42,033 bases of DNA from an uncultured Prevotella sp. Lineage in GTDB: Bacteria; Bacteroidota; Bacteroidia; Bacteroidales; Bacteroidaceae. A program made the translations under genes and the position numbers. Below the pieces are notes generated by a model that was given only the letters and a program-made list of their open reading frames with translations, ran no database searches and had not been told where the DNA came from. Position 1 is the first letter of the stretch. Every line of letters begins with the position of its first letter. The stretch spans positions 1 to 42,033 of the forward strand of contig CAMVJQ010000019.1 of assembly GCA_947167845.1 (NCBI GenBank). Reading direction: 5' to 3'. Below, one piece after another: positions 22,998 through 32,443 of the stretch.

Positions 22998-24917
22998 CTA
23001 TAGCAGATAGCCATATTTCTTCAGTTCATCCATGAATTTCTTCTGGTCAACTTTCCGTATAAGAATCAGATACCCCTCTGCTCGGACAAACATTTTGCGG
23101 AGTGAGGGCGTGCCTGTGAGCAGACGGATAAGGTCGGTATTGTCAGGTGAGATACTATAGATATAGTAGTCAGCATACTCCTTCTTCAGCGGGTTGCAGT
23201 GTTGCAGGAGCGAGTCGAAAAACTGCTTCCAGAGCGGAGGAAGTTCATGGCTGACGAACTGTTGGAAGATGCCTATCTTCTCCTCGACATCTTTTCGGCT
23301 GGAACAATGAGCCAGGAAACTCTGGGCAGAGGTCTCAAAGCGGTTGCGCGAGATGGCTACAGAAGTGTCGAGCAGTAGTTGGGCATACGGATTGGGGTCT
23401 ACGAGCGAACGGATGATCAGTCGGTCCGGATCGAGTTCGAAGTAGGCGGTATGCTCTGGTTCAGGTATTTCATACACATCAGACAGTCCGAGCGCATAAC
23501 GACCGAGGGCCGTAAGCCGGACATACTCAGCACGGGCAAAAGGCGTGTTATTTCGCTTGAGAGGAGAAAGCCCGATTTCCACGACACCCAGACTGCAAAG
23601 CATGAAAGCGAAGGCCTGAAGAGCGGTGTAGCCAAACTCCTGTACATAACGGTCGACGCCAATAGCCTCGCCTGTCAGTTCGTTGACTATCTCCACGTCA
23701 TTTTTCTGCTCACTTGAAAGAAATACCTGTGCATAATTAAGCATGGAGCCTCCGTACTGCTTGGGGATCAGTGTCTTCATAAAAAGGTCGCTGATGGGAA
23801 TCCACCGTTCGGGTTCCTCCCCAAACCATTCGAGGACGCCGTCACAGATATCTTCCAGTTTATTATACTCTACCATCTGCTTACGCAGCCCCTTTATATG
23901 GGGGAAGAAGAAGGAAGTCATCCAAGTGTCGATTATGCCAATGTCCTGCAGAAGGAACCGGAGCACATCGTGCAGCCCTGTCCATTTCTTCTTTGTCTTG
24001 TTGTCTACCAGATGATTGGCCAGTGCCAGCGTCTCGATATAGTAGCGCGAGCGAAGGTTGCCATACAGCGTATGCTGTTCAGAGGGGAAAAATTCCAGCA
24101 GTCCCATCTGCTTGGCGACACGCTTGATATCAGCCTGAGAGACTGATTTGGCCCCCATAGGCAATTTACCAGTCTTTATAAGGCTGTTCAGCAGTGTGTA
24201 CTTGGCCGTACTCTCATTCTCGAAATTCAGGACCATCGGCGACTCGTAGGGCAGCGCGGCCACAGACAGCCCGGTATCGTATGCCTCCGGGAAGAAAACC
24301 GGAAAGAAATGATAGTAGATGACGCTCTTGACACTGATATATGTACACGACTCCCGATAATAGTGATCCCCCATGGCGGCCTTCCTGCCGGAAACAGTTG
24401 TGAAGAGGTCATACTCCGTTCTCGTCATCGACGGCCGCTCATAATAATATGAATACCGTTGGGTAGTAAGCATGGGGGTGCTGATGCCAAGGATCTCCAT
24501 AGCCTCTTCCTCTGTGACGAATGCGTTGACTAGCACATGCCGCCACAGATTCTTCATCGGCTGTGTGAGGGTATCTACATAGGCCTTGACATTCTGAGGT
24601 TCGCACAGGAGCCAGCCGAGGGCGGTCGCGAGTTGGCCTTTCCTGGCAAGGTTGTTATAGATTTGCATCGCTTCGTCACAGATAGCGGTAATGCCATTCG
24701 GCTGCATGCACACAAACGCACATTTGCCGAAAGCCTGCTTGAAGACCTCAGCCATCTTTTCGAGTTCTGCCTTTGAGAAGCGTTGTTCCAGGGCCATCTC
24801 TACATCACGCAAACCCTGCCGGTCTGGCCTCACCAGTTCAATCTTCTTGAGGCCTGCTTCCAGGGTCTCCTTATCGAAGGGGGCTGTATCCACGGGATTA
24901 TTGAGTTTCTTTGCCAT
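22998..24917 (-). CDS. Uncharacterised 639-aa protein paired with a SNF2 helicase
   Basis: I do not recognise this family. The protein is soluble-looking, with no signal peptide or membrane segment. The N-terminal third is mostly helical; the middle contains aromatic segments (TQRYSYYYERP, VIYYHFFPVFFPEAYDTG). Near residue 470 the text YVRLTALGRYALGL resembles the third helix and wing of winged-helix domains found in helicase-associated proteins. The C-terminal part ends in MFVRAEGYLILIRKVDQKKF. It begins 16 bp after the SNF2 helicase stop and is followed by the HD gene, so it is probably an accessory subunit or regulator of the helicase. That role is inferred from position. Confidence 0.7.
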   Translation of the reverse strand: MAKKLNNPVDTAPFDKETLEAGLKKIELVRPDRQGLRDVEMALEQRFSKAELEKMAEVFKQAFGKCAFVCMQPNGITAICDEAMQIYNNLARKGQLATALGWLLCEPQNVKAYVDTLTQPMKNLWRHVLVNAFVTEEEAMEILGISTPMLTTQRYSYYYERPSMTRTEYDLFTTVSGRKAAMGDHYYRESCTYISVKSVIYYHFFPVFFPEAYDTGLSVAALPYESPMVLNFENESTAKYTLLNSLIKTGKLPMGAKSVSQADIKRVAKQMGLLEFFPSEQHTLYGNLRSRYYIETLALANHLVDNKTKKKWTGLHDVLRFLLQDIGIIDTWMTSFFFPHIKGLRKQMVEYNKLEDICDGVLEWFGEEPERWIPISDLFMKTLIPKQYGGSMLNYAQVFLSSEQKNDVEIVNELTGEAIGVDRYVQEFGYTALQAFAFMLCSLGVVEIGLSPLKRNNTPFARAEYVRLTALGRYALGLSDVYEIPEPEHTAYFELDPDRLIIRSLVDPNPYAQLLLDTSVAISRNRFETSAQSFLAHCSSRKDVEEKIGIFQQFVSHELPPLWKQFFDSLLQHCNPLKKEYADYYIYSISPDNTDLIRLLTGTPSLRKMFVRAEGYLILIRKVDQKKFMDELKKYGYLL

Positions 24918-24933
24918 ATCTGTTCTTTCGCTT

Positions 24934-27777
24934 TTATCCGAGTATGTATTTGATGTCCTCCTCCGTCAGCCGCTTCGTCATGGCTGCATCGCCAGTGATG
25001 AGGCTGTCAGCGAGATCCTGCTTTTGCTGCTGCAGCAGACGGATCTTCTCCTCGATGGTGTCACGGGTGATCAGGGCGTAACTCATCACCTTGGCTTTCT
25101 GTCCGATACGGTGCAGGCGGTTGATGGCCTGTTCCTCTGCAGCCTTGTTCCACCAGGGTTCCACGATATAGACGGTATCGGCTACGGTCAGGTTCAGCCC
25201 CACTCCACCCGTCTTCAGCGTCATCAGCAGAGCCCGACAGCCGGCATCGTTTTGGAATCGCTCCACCACAGCCCGGCGGTCGCGGGTGGAACCTGTCATC
25301 GTGGTGTAGTCAATGCCCATCTCAGTCAGCCGTTCACCCACCAGTTCGATGCCGGCAATGAAGTTGAAGAAGATGACCACCTTATGGCCTGCCGACACCA
25401 GTTCTTCCACCTGCTCCGTCAGAAGGGGGATTTTCGGCGAGGCGATGTTGCCGTCGCTCAGGCTCTCGGGCACAGAGGCGATACGACGCAGTTCGCTCAG
25501 CGCCTGAAACATCACCATCTGCGACTTCTCGATGCCCTGACTGGCAATCGTGTTGCCCACAAGTGTCTGATAGTACTGACGCCGCTCTTCATAGAAGCGC
25601 CTATGGTCGTCGTCCATCTCCACATAGAGCGTCTGCTCCATCCGGTCGGGCAGTTCCTTCAGCACGTCCTTCTTCAGCCGGCGCAGCATAAAGGGGAATA
25701 TCTTGCGACGCAGACTCTCCGTGACCTCCTTGTCGTTGTCACGCTGGATGGGATAGGCGTATTGCTTGTTGAACTCATCAGCCGAACCGAGCATGGCGGG
25801 ATTGAGGAAGCGGAAGAGCGAGTAGAGTTCAGAGAGATTGTTCTCGATAGGCGTGCCGCTCAAGGCGATGCGGTGCTTGCTCTGTAGCAGCATCACGGCC
25901 TGAGTGACCTGTGAGGCAAGGTTCTTGATGTTCTGACTCTCGTCGAGGATGACATAGTGGAACGCCACCTGGCGGAACTGCTCTATATCGTTACGGACCA
26001 GAGCGTAGGTGGTCAGCACGAGTTGCTGTCGGCATGCCTCCTTGAGGTCTCGCTGCTGACCATAATATATATAATAGGTAAGTTGGGGGGCAAACTTCCG
26101 CAGTTCGTCCTGCCAGTTGAAGAGCAGGCTTCTCGGCATGACGATCAGCGAAGGCGCTGCCTCTTGGGGGTAGACACGGGTCAGCATCGTTATCGTCTGG
26201 AGGGTCTTGCCCAGTCCCATGTCATCAGCCAGACAGCCGCCCATATTGTTCTGATAGAGATAGTCGAGCCATTTCACGCCCTCCTTCTGATAACTGCGGA
26301 GTTTGGCCTGCACGCCGTCAAACCTCATTTTCTTCGAGGCCAGTGCATTGAAGCCTTCATAAAATTTACGATGATGCTCGAAGGCCTCCCCTTGAAGACG
26401 CTCCTGCAAGAGGCTCTCCACTTCCGGCAGGTCGAAGAAGGATACGCGCACCTTGTCTGAGCCTCCCTTCTCAGCCTTGCGGAAGATGCGCTCCAGACGC
26501 TTCACGTAGTCCTCGTCGACGAGCGCACGATTGCCGTCGCTCAGCGTGACATACTTCTGCTTGCGATACTGCTGGAGGAACTTCCGCAGTGAGAACTCCT
26601 CGCCGTCGAGGCTGACCGTCGCATTGCCCTCCAGGAAGTCGATGCCTGAGGAAAGAGACAGTTTCATCTTCGGCTTCACGGCCTTCACCCGATATTCGCG
26701 CAACTTCTCCGCCCCCAGCAACTGGTAGCGGCGCACCAGGTCGGGCAGAGCCTGAAGCAGGAACGGACCAGCCGTCTCCTGAGGCACGATGAAGTCGCCC
26801 CCGCTCTGCCACACCTCCTTGGCGGCCTTGCGGTCGGGCGAGAAACTGACGATGGTCTTGCGCAGGAATTCCTGCTCGGCCTGTTCGTCAGTGTTCACGA
26901 TGCGGTGCAGCACCACTTGCCGCTCCATCGTCAACCGAGCCTGCCAAGTCAGGTCGAAATCCTTCACGAAGTCTGCCGACACTCCGGCCAGCGTGTGCGT
27001 CAGCCTCAGATAGAGAGCCATGTCGGCATCCACCTTTTCAATGACGAGTGTGGGGATGGTGCCTATGGTCTGGTCGCTCCTGACGAGGGTATAGTCGCCA
27101 TAGTCGAGCGAGGCATTGTCGACGTAACTATAGAATACCGACAGATATTGCTCCAGCATATCCTTCGGAAAGGCCTCTTCGAAGAAGCCGATACGAAGAT
27201 AGTTCGTGCCCAGCGAGGCTATCGGATGAATCGTCTGCCCGACAAGTGCAAACACGTCGCTCAGAAGCAGGAAGCCCTCACCCAGAGGCTGCCCCTGCTG
27301 AGATGCCTGCCGCGCCAGAGTGTCGTCACCCTTATGACACCGGACCAACAACTTGGGTTCACACTCACCGTCTTTCTCTGCGATGCTGAGCACTATTTCC
27401 GCAGGCTCATCGCTGACAGTGACAGGATGCATCATGCTGTCCACGAGCCGGTCACAGCGTAACAGGGCGAACAGCAGCGTCGGCTCATTGCGCAGACTGA
27501 ACGTCAGGTCGCTGCCGTCCCAGTCCATCGAGTAGAGCCTCGCCTGCTGTATGTCGTCCAGCACGCGAAGCACATTGAACATCTCGCCCTGATAGAGCCG
27601 ATAGTCTGGCAGCAGGCTTAATTGTTCGCCTTTCGGGTTCACCACTGTCACCGTTGCCCCTTCATCGCCAAAGTCGAGCCGGAGGCGTATGTCAGCCTTT
27701 CCACCGCTGCCCCTGGTCGTCTCCCGCGTTGTCATATCCTGCCGTCTGAATCGGCTCAGAAAACCTTTATTTTCCAT
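24934..27777 (-). CDS. SNF2-family DEAD/DEAH helicase with N-terminal SNF2-associated domain
   Basis: A 947-residue ATP-dependent translocase. The first 400-470 residues form an accessory region whose end (SLSSGIDFLEGNATVSLDGE, then FSLRKFLQQYRK) resembles the bacterial SNF2_assoc domain. The motor begins at RSYQKEGVKWLDYLYQNNMG. Walker A is DDMGLGKTLQT (Lys524), Walker B is DESQ (Asp612-Gln615), motif III is LSGTPIENN and motif VI is AINRLHRIGQK. Such proteins remodel protein-DNA or RNA polymerase complexes rather than unwinding DNA. I chose the ATG at 27777; an upstream in-frame TTG at 27801 is less likely. First gene of the operon with the 639-aa and HD genes. Confidence 0.92.
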   Translation of the reverse strand: MENKGFLSRFRRQDMTTRETTRGSGGKADIRLRLDFGDEGATVTVVNPKGEQLSLLPDYRLYQGEMFNVLRVLDDIQQARLYSMDWDGSDLTFSLRNEPTLLFALLRCDRLVDSMMHPVTVSDEPAEIVLSIAEKDGECEPKLLVRCHKGDDTLARQASQQGQPLGEGFLLLSDVFALVGQTIHPIASLGTNYLRIGFFEEAFPKDMLEQYLSVFYSYVDNASLDYGDYTLVRSDQTIGTIPTLVIEKVDADMALYLRLTHTLAGVSADFVKDFDLTWQARLTMERQVVLHRIVNTDEQAEQEFLRKTIVSFSPDRKAAKEVWQSGGDFIVPQETAGPFLLQALPDLVRRYQLLGAEKLREYRVKAVKPKMKLSLSSGIDFLEGNATVSLDGEEFSLRKFLQQYRKQKYVTLSDGNRALVDEDYVKRLERIFRKAEKGGSDKVRVSFFDLPEVESLLQERLQGEAFEHHRKFYEGFNALASKKMRFDGVQAKLRSYQKEGVKWLDYLYQNNMGGCLADDMGLGKTLQTITMLTRVYPQEAAPSLIVMPRSLLFNWQDELRKFAPQLTYYIYYGQQRDLKEACRQQLVLTTYALVRNDIEQFRQVAFHYVILDESQNIKNLASQVTQAVMLLQSKHRIALSGTPIENNLSELYSLFRFLNPAMLGSADEFNKQYAYPIQRDNDKEVTESLRRKIFPFMLRRLKKDVLKELPDRMEQTLYVEMDDDHRRFYEERRQYYQTLVGNTIASQGIEKSQMVMFQALSELRRIASVPESLSDGNIASPKIPLLTEQVEELVSAGHKVVIFFNFIAGIELVGERLTEMGIDYTTMTGSTRDRRAVVERFQNDAGCRALLMTLKTGGVGLNLTVADTVYIVEPWWNKAAEEQAINRLHRIGQKAKVMSYALITRDTIEEKIRLLQQQKQDLADSLITGDAAMTKRLTEEDIKYILG

Positions 27778-27809
27778 TGTCGTCACGCCGTATTTTTGCA
27801 ATCAGTTTG

Positions 27810-27817
27810 CAAAGTTA
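27810..27817 (-). promoter_or_regulatory. Candidate -7 element of the SNF2 operon
   Basis: Minus strand TAACTTTG, 32 bp upstream of the ATG at 27777. It is divergent from the P-type ATPase promoter, about 43 bp away. No good -33 TTTG was found. Confidence 0.55.
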
Positions 27818-27860
27818 ATCATTTTTCCGTAAATCCGTGCCGTCTGTGATTGAAAATTGT

Positions 27861-27868
27861 TACCTTTG
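27861..27868 (+). promoter_or_regulatory. Candidate -7 element of the P-type ATPase gene
   Basis: TACCTTTG lies only 9 bp before the ATG at 27878, which implies a leader of a few bases at most. Confidence 0.55.
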
Positions 27869-27877
27869 CACCCGATT

Positions 27878-29782
27878 ATGGAAAAAAAGACTATCGCTAT
27901 ACTGGGAATGATGTGCGCAGGCTGTTCGGCCCGCGTCGAAAAGAAACTCAACGAACTCGACGGCGTTCTGTCCGCAGCCGTCAGTCTTCCGTCGCGGACG
28001 GCCTTGGTGGAATACGACCCAGACCGGATTACTCTGAAGCAGATGAAGGACGAACTGGGCAGGATCGGCTACGACATGGTGATAGAGGAAGACCGCAATG
28101 TGGAGGCCATCGAACGTCGCGCCTACACCACCTTGCGTAACAAAGTGATTGCCTCATGGGCTTTCGCCCTGCTCGTGATGGCCATTTCGATGCATTGGAT
28201 ACATATCGGTTCGAGCGATGTGGCCAATCAGACGATGCTCATCATCTCGCTGCTGAACCTCATCTACTGCGGACGGCAGTTCTTCGTAACAGCATGGAAA
28301 CAACTGATTCACGGCAGTGCCAATATGGATACGCTGGTGGCTCTCTCCACAGGCATCTCCTTCCTCTTCAGCACCTTCAACACGTTCTTCGGAGAACAGG
28401 TCTGGGGAGCAAGAGGCATCGAGTGGCACACGTGGTTCGACGCCTCTGTGATGATTATCACCTTCGTACTGACAGGCCGCCTCCTGGAGGAACGCGCCAA
28501 GAATGGTACCGCTTCCGCCATCCGCGCCCTGATGGGGCTTCAGCCCAAGACGGCTCATCTGGTGCGGGGGTGCGACGGCACGGGGGCGCAGGGGTGCGAC
28601 GTCGCTGATGCCCCCATTTCCGCCCTGCAACCTGGTGACACCATCGAAGTGAGGGCTGGTGAGCGCATCCCCGTTGACGGTGCCGTCATAAACGTCTCTT
28701 CAGGGGAGGGCACCTCTGCCTTCATCGATGAGTCGATGATAACAGGCGAACCCGTAGCCGTCGAAAAGCAGGCAGGCGATAAAGTGCTGGCAGGCACCAT
28801 CGTCAAACAGGGCACATTCCGCTTCAAGGCAACGGAGGTTGGTCAGAAGACAATGCTTGCCCATATCATAAAGATGGTACAGGAGGCTCAGGGCTCGAAG
28901 GCCCCCGTGCAACGCACCGTCGACAGGATAGCCCTCGTCTTTGTGCCCTGCGTTGTCGGCATCAGCATCCTGACATTCCTCATTTGGCTCCTCATCGGAG
29001 GCGGAGCGGTTTTGCCGCAGGCCATCCTGTCAGCCGTCTCAGTACTCGTCATCGCCTGTCCCTGTGCCATGGGACTCGCCACGCCAACGGCCCTGATGGT
29101 GGGCATCGGCAAGGCGGCAGAGAAGAATATACTCATCAAGGACGCAACTGCCCTTGAGGAAATACGCAAGGTGAACGCAATGGTGATAGACAAGACGGGC
29201 ACGCTGACCATACCCAACGAAACGGGTGAAACCCTGAAACCTCATGCCCGTGAGGCGATGGAGGAATTGAGCCGAGGGGGCATCGAGGTCTATATGTGCA
29301 GTGGCGACAAGGACGAACGGGCCAGGGCCATCGCCCGGGAGGCTGGCATCCCCCACTATCGCTCGCAGGTACTACCACAGGACAAAGAAGACCTCGTAAG
29401 ACAACTCCAGCGAGAGGGCCGCTGCGTGGCGATGGTAGGCGACGGCATCAACGACTCTCAGGCACTCGCTTCTGCTGATGTCAGTATCGCGATGGGCAAA
29501 GGCACTGACGTAGCGATGGAGGTGGCACAAGTGACGCTGATGGGCACCGACCTGCGACGCATCCCTGATGCCATCAGCCTCTCGAAGCGCACCGTGGGGA
29601 TGATACGCCAGAACCTATTCTGGGCTTTCATCTACAATGTCGTCTGCATCCCCCTCGCTGCGGGCCTGCCCTACCTCTTTGGTGCCCAGTGGCAGATTAC
29701 GCCGATGTGGGCCTCTGCCCTGATGGCCTTCTCGAGCGTCAGCGTCGTACTCAACAGTCTGCGACTGAAACTAGCCGGATAG
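27878..29782 (+). CDS. Heavy-metal P1B-type ATPase lacking most of the nucleotide-binding domain
   Basis: A 634-residue protein of the copper-transporter class. It has an N-terminal HMA domain with GMMCAGC (Cys13, Cys16), membrane segments, an actuator domain with DESMITGEPV, the transmembrane metal site CPC (394-396), the phosphorylation motif DKTGT (Asp438), GDGIND (Asp522) and the C-terminal pair of membrane helices. Between DKTGTLT and GIEVYMCSGD there are only about 30 residues. Normally a nucleotide-binding domain of 100 residues or more, with the SEHP motif, stands there; here it is missing in frame. TGDN also reads SGDK. Family members of this type are usually above 700 residues. ATP binding should be impaired, yet everything else is intact. 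Confidence 0.88.
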   Translation: MEKKTIAILGMMCAGCSARVEKKLNELDGVLSAAVSLPSRTALVEYDPDRITLKQMKDELGRIGYDMVIEEDRNVEAIERRAYTTLRNKVIASWAFALLVMAISMHWIHIGSSDVANQTMLIISLLNLIYCGRQFFVTAWKQLIHGSANMDTLVALSTGISFLFSTFNTFFGEQVWGARGIEWHTWFDASVMIITFVLTGRLLEERAKNGTASAIRALMGLQPKTAHLVRGCDGTGAQGCDVADAPISALQPGDTIEVRAGERIPVDGAVINVSSGEGTSAFIDESMITGEPVAVEKQAGDKVLAGTIVKQGTFRFKATEVGQKTMLAHIIKMVQEAQGSKAPVQRTVDRIALVFVPCVVGISILTFLIWLLIGGGAVLPQAILSAVSVLVIACPCAMGLATPTALMVGIGKAAEKNILIKDATALEEIRKVNAMVIDKTGTLTIPNETGETLKPHAREAMEELSRGGIEVYMCSGDKDERARAIAREAGIPHYRSQVLPQDKEDLVRQLQREGRCVAMVGDGINDSQALASADVSIAMGKGTDVAMEVAQVTLMGTDLRRIPDAISLSKRTVGMIRQNLFWAFIYNVVCIPLAAGLPYLFGAQWQITPMWASALMAFSSVSVVLNSLRLKLAG

Positions 29783-29784
29783 GC

Positions 29785-30996
29785 CTATTCCTTGTGCCTC
29801 ATAATATTCGAAGGTGCCCGCCCCGCATCCAGTTCTGCCTTCATGAAGTCCATGTCGGAAGCGACATGTTCAAAGTACTGATAATAGCCGGCACAGAGAT
29901 AGTTCAGGCCTGGTTCACCATATTTATCGTGCACAAAACGGTTTCGCGGACATTCCCCATGACAGGTGAACAGAAAACGGCACTCACGGCACTGTCTGGG
30001 TAGCGCATCTTTCTTGATACGTCCGAAAGCCTTCTGCTGCTCGCTGTACATCAGGCCCGTGAGCGTCTGCTGACGGATATTGCCCAGACGATACTCGGGA
30101 AAGACGAAATGGTCGCACGAATACACATCACCATTCGGCTCCATCACGGCAGCATGACCGCACTCCCCCGAAAAGGCACAGATGCCCGGCGGCACACCTG
30201 CCCAATTGGCCAGTGTGGCATCAAACGTCTGGACGAACACCTCGCCTACATCCCGACGCACCCACTCATCATAGAGCATACAGAGGAAACGGCCCCACTG
30301 CGAAGGCGATACCGAGAAGTCGGCCACTGCCCCACCCTCCTGCATGCCTGGTGCCAGCGTCAGACCATCACTGCGCCGGACACGCCGCTCCACAACTGGC
30401 GTAAACTGTAGATAGCGACAGCCTATCTCCTTGAAAAAACGATAGACCTCCAGAGGATGGTCGGCATTGAGACTGTTCACCACAGCCAAGGCATTCCACT
30501 CCACCCCGTGCTTCTGCAACAGACGGATGCCCCGCATCACGTCGCGCCAAGAGGGCTTGCCCCCGCGAGAGCGGCGATACGCATCGTGGAACGCCTGCGG
30601 CCCGTCAATCGACACACCCACCAGGAAATTATGTGTTTTGAAGAACTCACACCACTCATCCGTCAGCAGCGTGCCGTTGGTCTGGATACAGTTGTCTATC
30701 TGTCGCCCACGGGCATAGCGCTGCTGCAACTGCAAGGCCCGTTTATAGAAGGAGACAGGGCGCATCAACGGCTCGCCGCCATGCCAGGTGAAAAGCACCT
30801 GCGGCATCGTCTGCGCCTCGATGAACTGCTTGGTAAACTCTTCCAGCAGTTCGTCGCTGATAACCTTCGACTCATCCTGCGGATAGAGTTTCCGTTTCTC
30901 CAGATAGTAGCAGTAGTCACACGCCAGATTGCAGAGCGATCCAGCGGGCTTGAGCATCACGTAGAGCGGCTTGCCGAATGGTGCTATCACTCCCAT
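29785..30996 (-). CDS. Anaerobic sulfatase-maturating enzyme (radical SAM/SPASM)
   Basis: A 403-residue enzyme that oxidises the active-site Ser or Cys of sulfatases to formylglycine. The radical SAM motif is CNLACDYC (Cys22, Cys26, Cys29). The SPASM region holds further [4Fe-4S] cysteines: CAFSGECGHAAVMEPNGDVY, CDHFVFP and CRECRFLFTCHGECPRNRF. It lies 20 bp downstream of a Ser-type sulfatase, which is its likely substrate. The stop is 2 bp from the stop of the convergent P-type ATPase gene, with no room for a terminator. Confidence 0.94.
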   Translation of the reverse strand: MGVIAPFGKPLYVMLKPAGSLCNLACDYCYYLEKRKLYPQDESKVISDELLEEFTKQFIEAQTMPQVLFTWHGGEPLMRPVSFYKRALQLQQRYARGRQIDNCIQTNGTLLTDEWCEFFKTHNFLVGVSIDGPQAFHDAYRRSRGGKPSWRDVMRGIRLLQKHGVEWNALAVVNSLNADHPLEVYRFFKEIGCRYLQFTPVVERRVRRSDGLTLAPGMQEGGAVADFSVSPSQWGRFLCMLYDEWVRRDVGEVFVQTFDATLANWAGVPPGICAFSGECGHAAVMEPNGDVYSCDHFVFPEYRLGNIRQQTLTGLMYSEQQKAFGRIKKDALPRQCRECRFLFTCHGECPRNRFVHDKYGEPGLNYLCAGYYQYFEHVASDMDFMKAELDAGRAPSNIMRHKE

Positions 30997-31016
30997 CCCT
31001 TTTACCTTTTTATTCT

Positions 31017-32441
31017 TTACCTTTCCCCAGGCAGCGGATAGTTCTCCGATGGCTTATGCATCTTCCGCATGATGGCATCCAGCCGCTTCACCAACTCAGG
31101 ATTCTCTGCTGCCAGATTATGCTGTTCACAGGGATCTTCGATGATGTTATACAATTCCAGCGGTGCGTCTTTCTTCACCGTCACGCACTTCCACTCCCCA
31201 TAGCGGATGGCCCGCTGCTTGCCAGGGAACTCCCAGTAGAGATAACGATGATCCGTATCCACTTCATCGCCAAAGAACAGAGGCGAGATGTCGATACCGT
31301 CCGTATCGTGAATGACGGCCCCGCTGCTGCCTGTCAGCGCGGCCAATGTAGGCATGAAGTCCGGGAAATACACCTGATTACTGATCTGGCGGGCCGGCAC
31401 CCGTCCGGGCTGATTCACGATGAGGGGCACCTTGATACCGCCCTCATAGAGTTGTCCCTTACGGCCTTTCAGTCCTGCACCGCAATTCAGTTCCTTCAGT
31501 GGGGCCATTACGGCAGCACCATTGTCGGAGGCAAAGATGACCAGTGTGTTCTCGCGGAGGCCCAGATTGTCGAGCGTACCGAGCAGCCGTCCGATATTGT
31601 AGTCCATGTGCGTCACAAGAGCAGCATAGCGCTTGGTGTTCATCGACCACTCTCCGTGCTCATCATACCATGAGGTGTCATCTATATTATAAGGTTCGTG
31701 CGGCGCGTCATAGCCCAGGAAGAGGAAGAAGGGCCGCTCCTTGTTGCGATGGATAAAGGCGATGGCGTCGTCAGTAGAGATTTCCGTGTTGTGCCGCACG
31801 TGGGCATCGTGCTCATTCTCACGGATATTGATCAGGCTGTCTCCGTGGAACCGATAATAAGGATAGTAATAAGGTGAATTGCTATGCACGGTCGCGATGG
31901 TCCAGCCATAGAACTCATCGAAACCGCGATGATTGGGAGATGCCCCCGGGTCGTAGCCGTCGAGGTGCCACTTGTTCACCAGACAAGTCCTGTAGCCCGC
32001 CGTGCCGATCACGGTGGCCAGGGTCGTATCCACTGGCAGCAGGTTAGCCCGACGGACGATGGTAGTATCGCCACGCGGACTGATCTTCAAGCCTTCGATG
32101 CCTCCTGCATAGCAGAAGTTGTCACGGATGCGGGTGCTGCCGCTGTTCTTGCCCGTCATCAGCGAACAGCGTGAGGGCGAACTGATGCCACTGCCGGCGT
32201 ATGCCTGTGTGAAACTGGTGCCCGTGCGTGCCAGCCTGTCGATGTTCGGCGTCTGGATATACTCGTTGCCATAGCACGCCAGGTCGCCATAGCCCATATC
32301 GTCAGCGAGGATGAAGATTATATTGGGGCGCTCAGGCGTGGCTTTCTGTGCCTGCTTGTCAGCGGTTTCCGCCCCAGCCTGCTGTACCAGCAGCGTCCCC
32401 GCCATCAACAGTAGATTCTTTGTCTGATCTGAATATTGCAT
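31017..32441 (-). CDS. Sulfatase (S1 family, Ser-type, exported)
   Basis: A 474-residue sulfate-ester hydrolase. The N terminus has a hydrophobic export segment (NLLLMAGTLLVQQAGA). The alkaline-phosphatase-fold core begins RPNIIFILADDMGYGDLACY, with metal-ligand aspartates. The maturation site is S87-S-P-S-R91 in SGISSPSRCSLMTG, so formylglycine would be made from Ser87, consistent with the anaerobic maturase next door. The substrate cannot be assigned: no SusC/SusD or glycan lyase genes lie nearby. The gene is 2 bp from the AlkZ-related gene upstream. Confidence 0.93.
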   Translation of the reverse strand: MQYSDQTKNLLLMAGTLLVQQAGAETADKQAQKATPERPNIIFILADDMGYGDLACYGNEYIQTPNIDRLARTGTSFTQAYAGSGISSPSRCSLMTGKNSGSTRIRDNFCYAGGIEGLKISPRGDTTIVRRANLLPVDTTLATVIGTAGYRTCLVNKWHLDGYDPGASPNHRGFDEFYGWTIATVHSNSPYYYPYYRFHGDSLINIRENEHDAHVRHNTEISTDDAIAFIHRNKERPFFLFLGYDAPHEPYNIDDTSWYDEHGEWSMNTKRYAALVTHMDYNIGRLLGTLDNLGLRENTLVIFASDNGAAVMAPLKELNCGAGLKGRKGQLYEGGIKVPLIVNQPGRVPARQISNQVYFPDFMPTLAALTGSSGAVIHDTDGIDISPLFFGDEVDTDHRYLYWEFPGKQRAIRYGEWKCVTVKKDAPLELYNIIEDPCEQHNLAAENPELVKRLDAIMRKMHKPSENYPLPGER

Positions 32442-32443
32442 AC

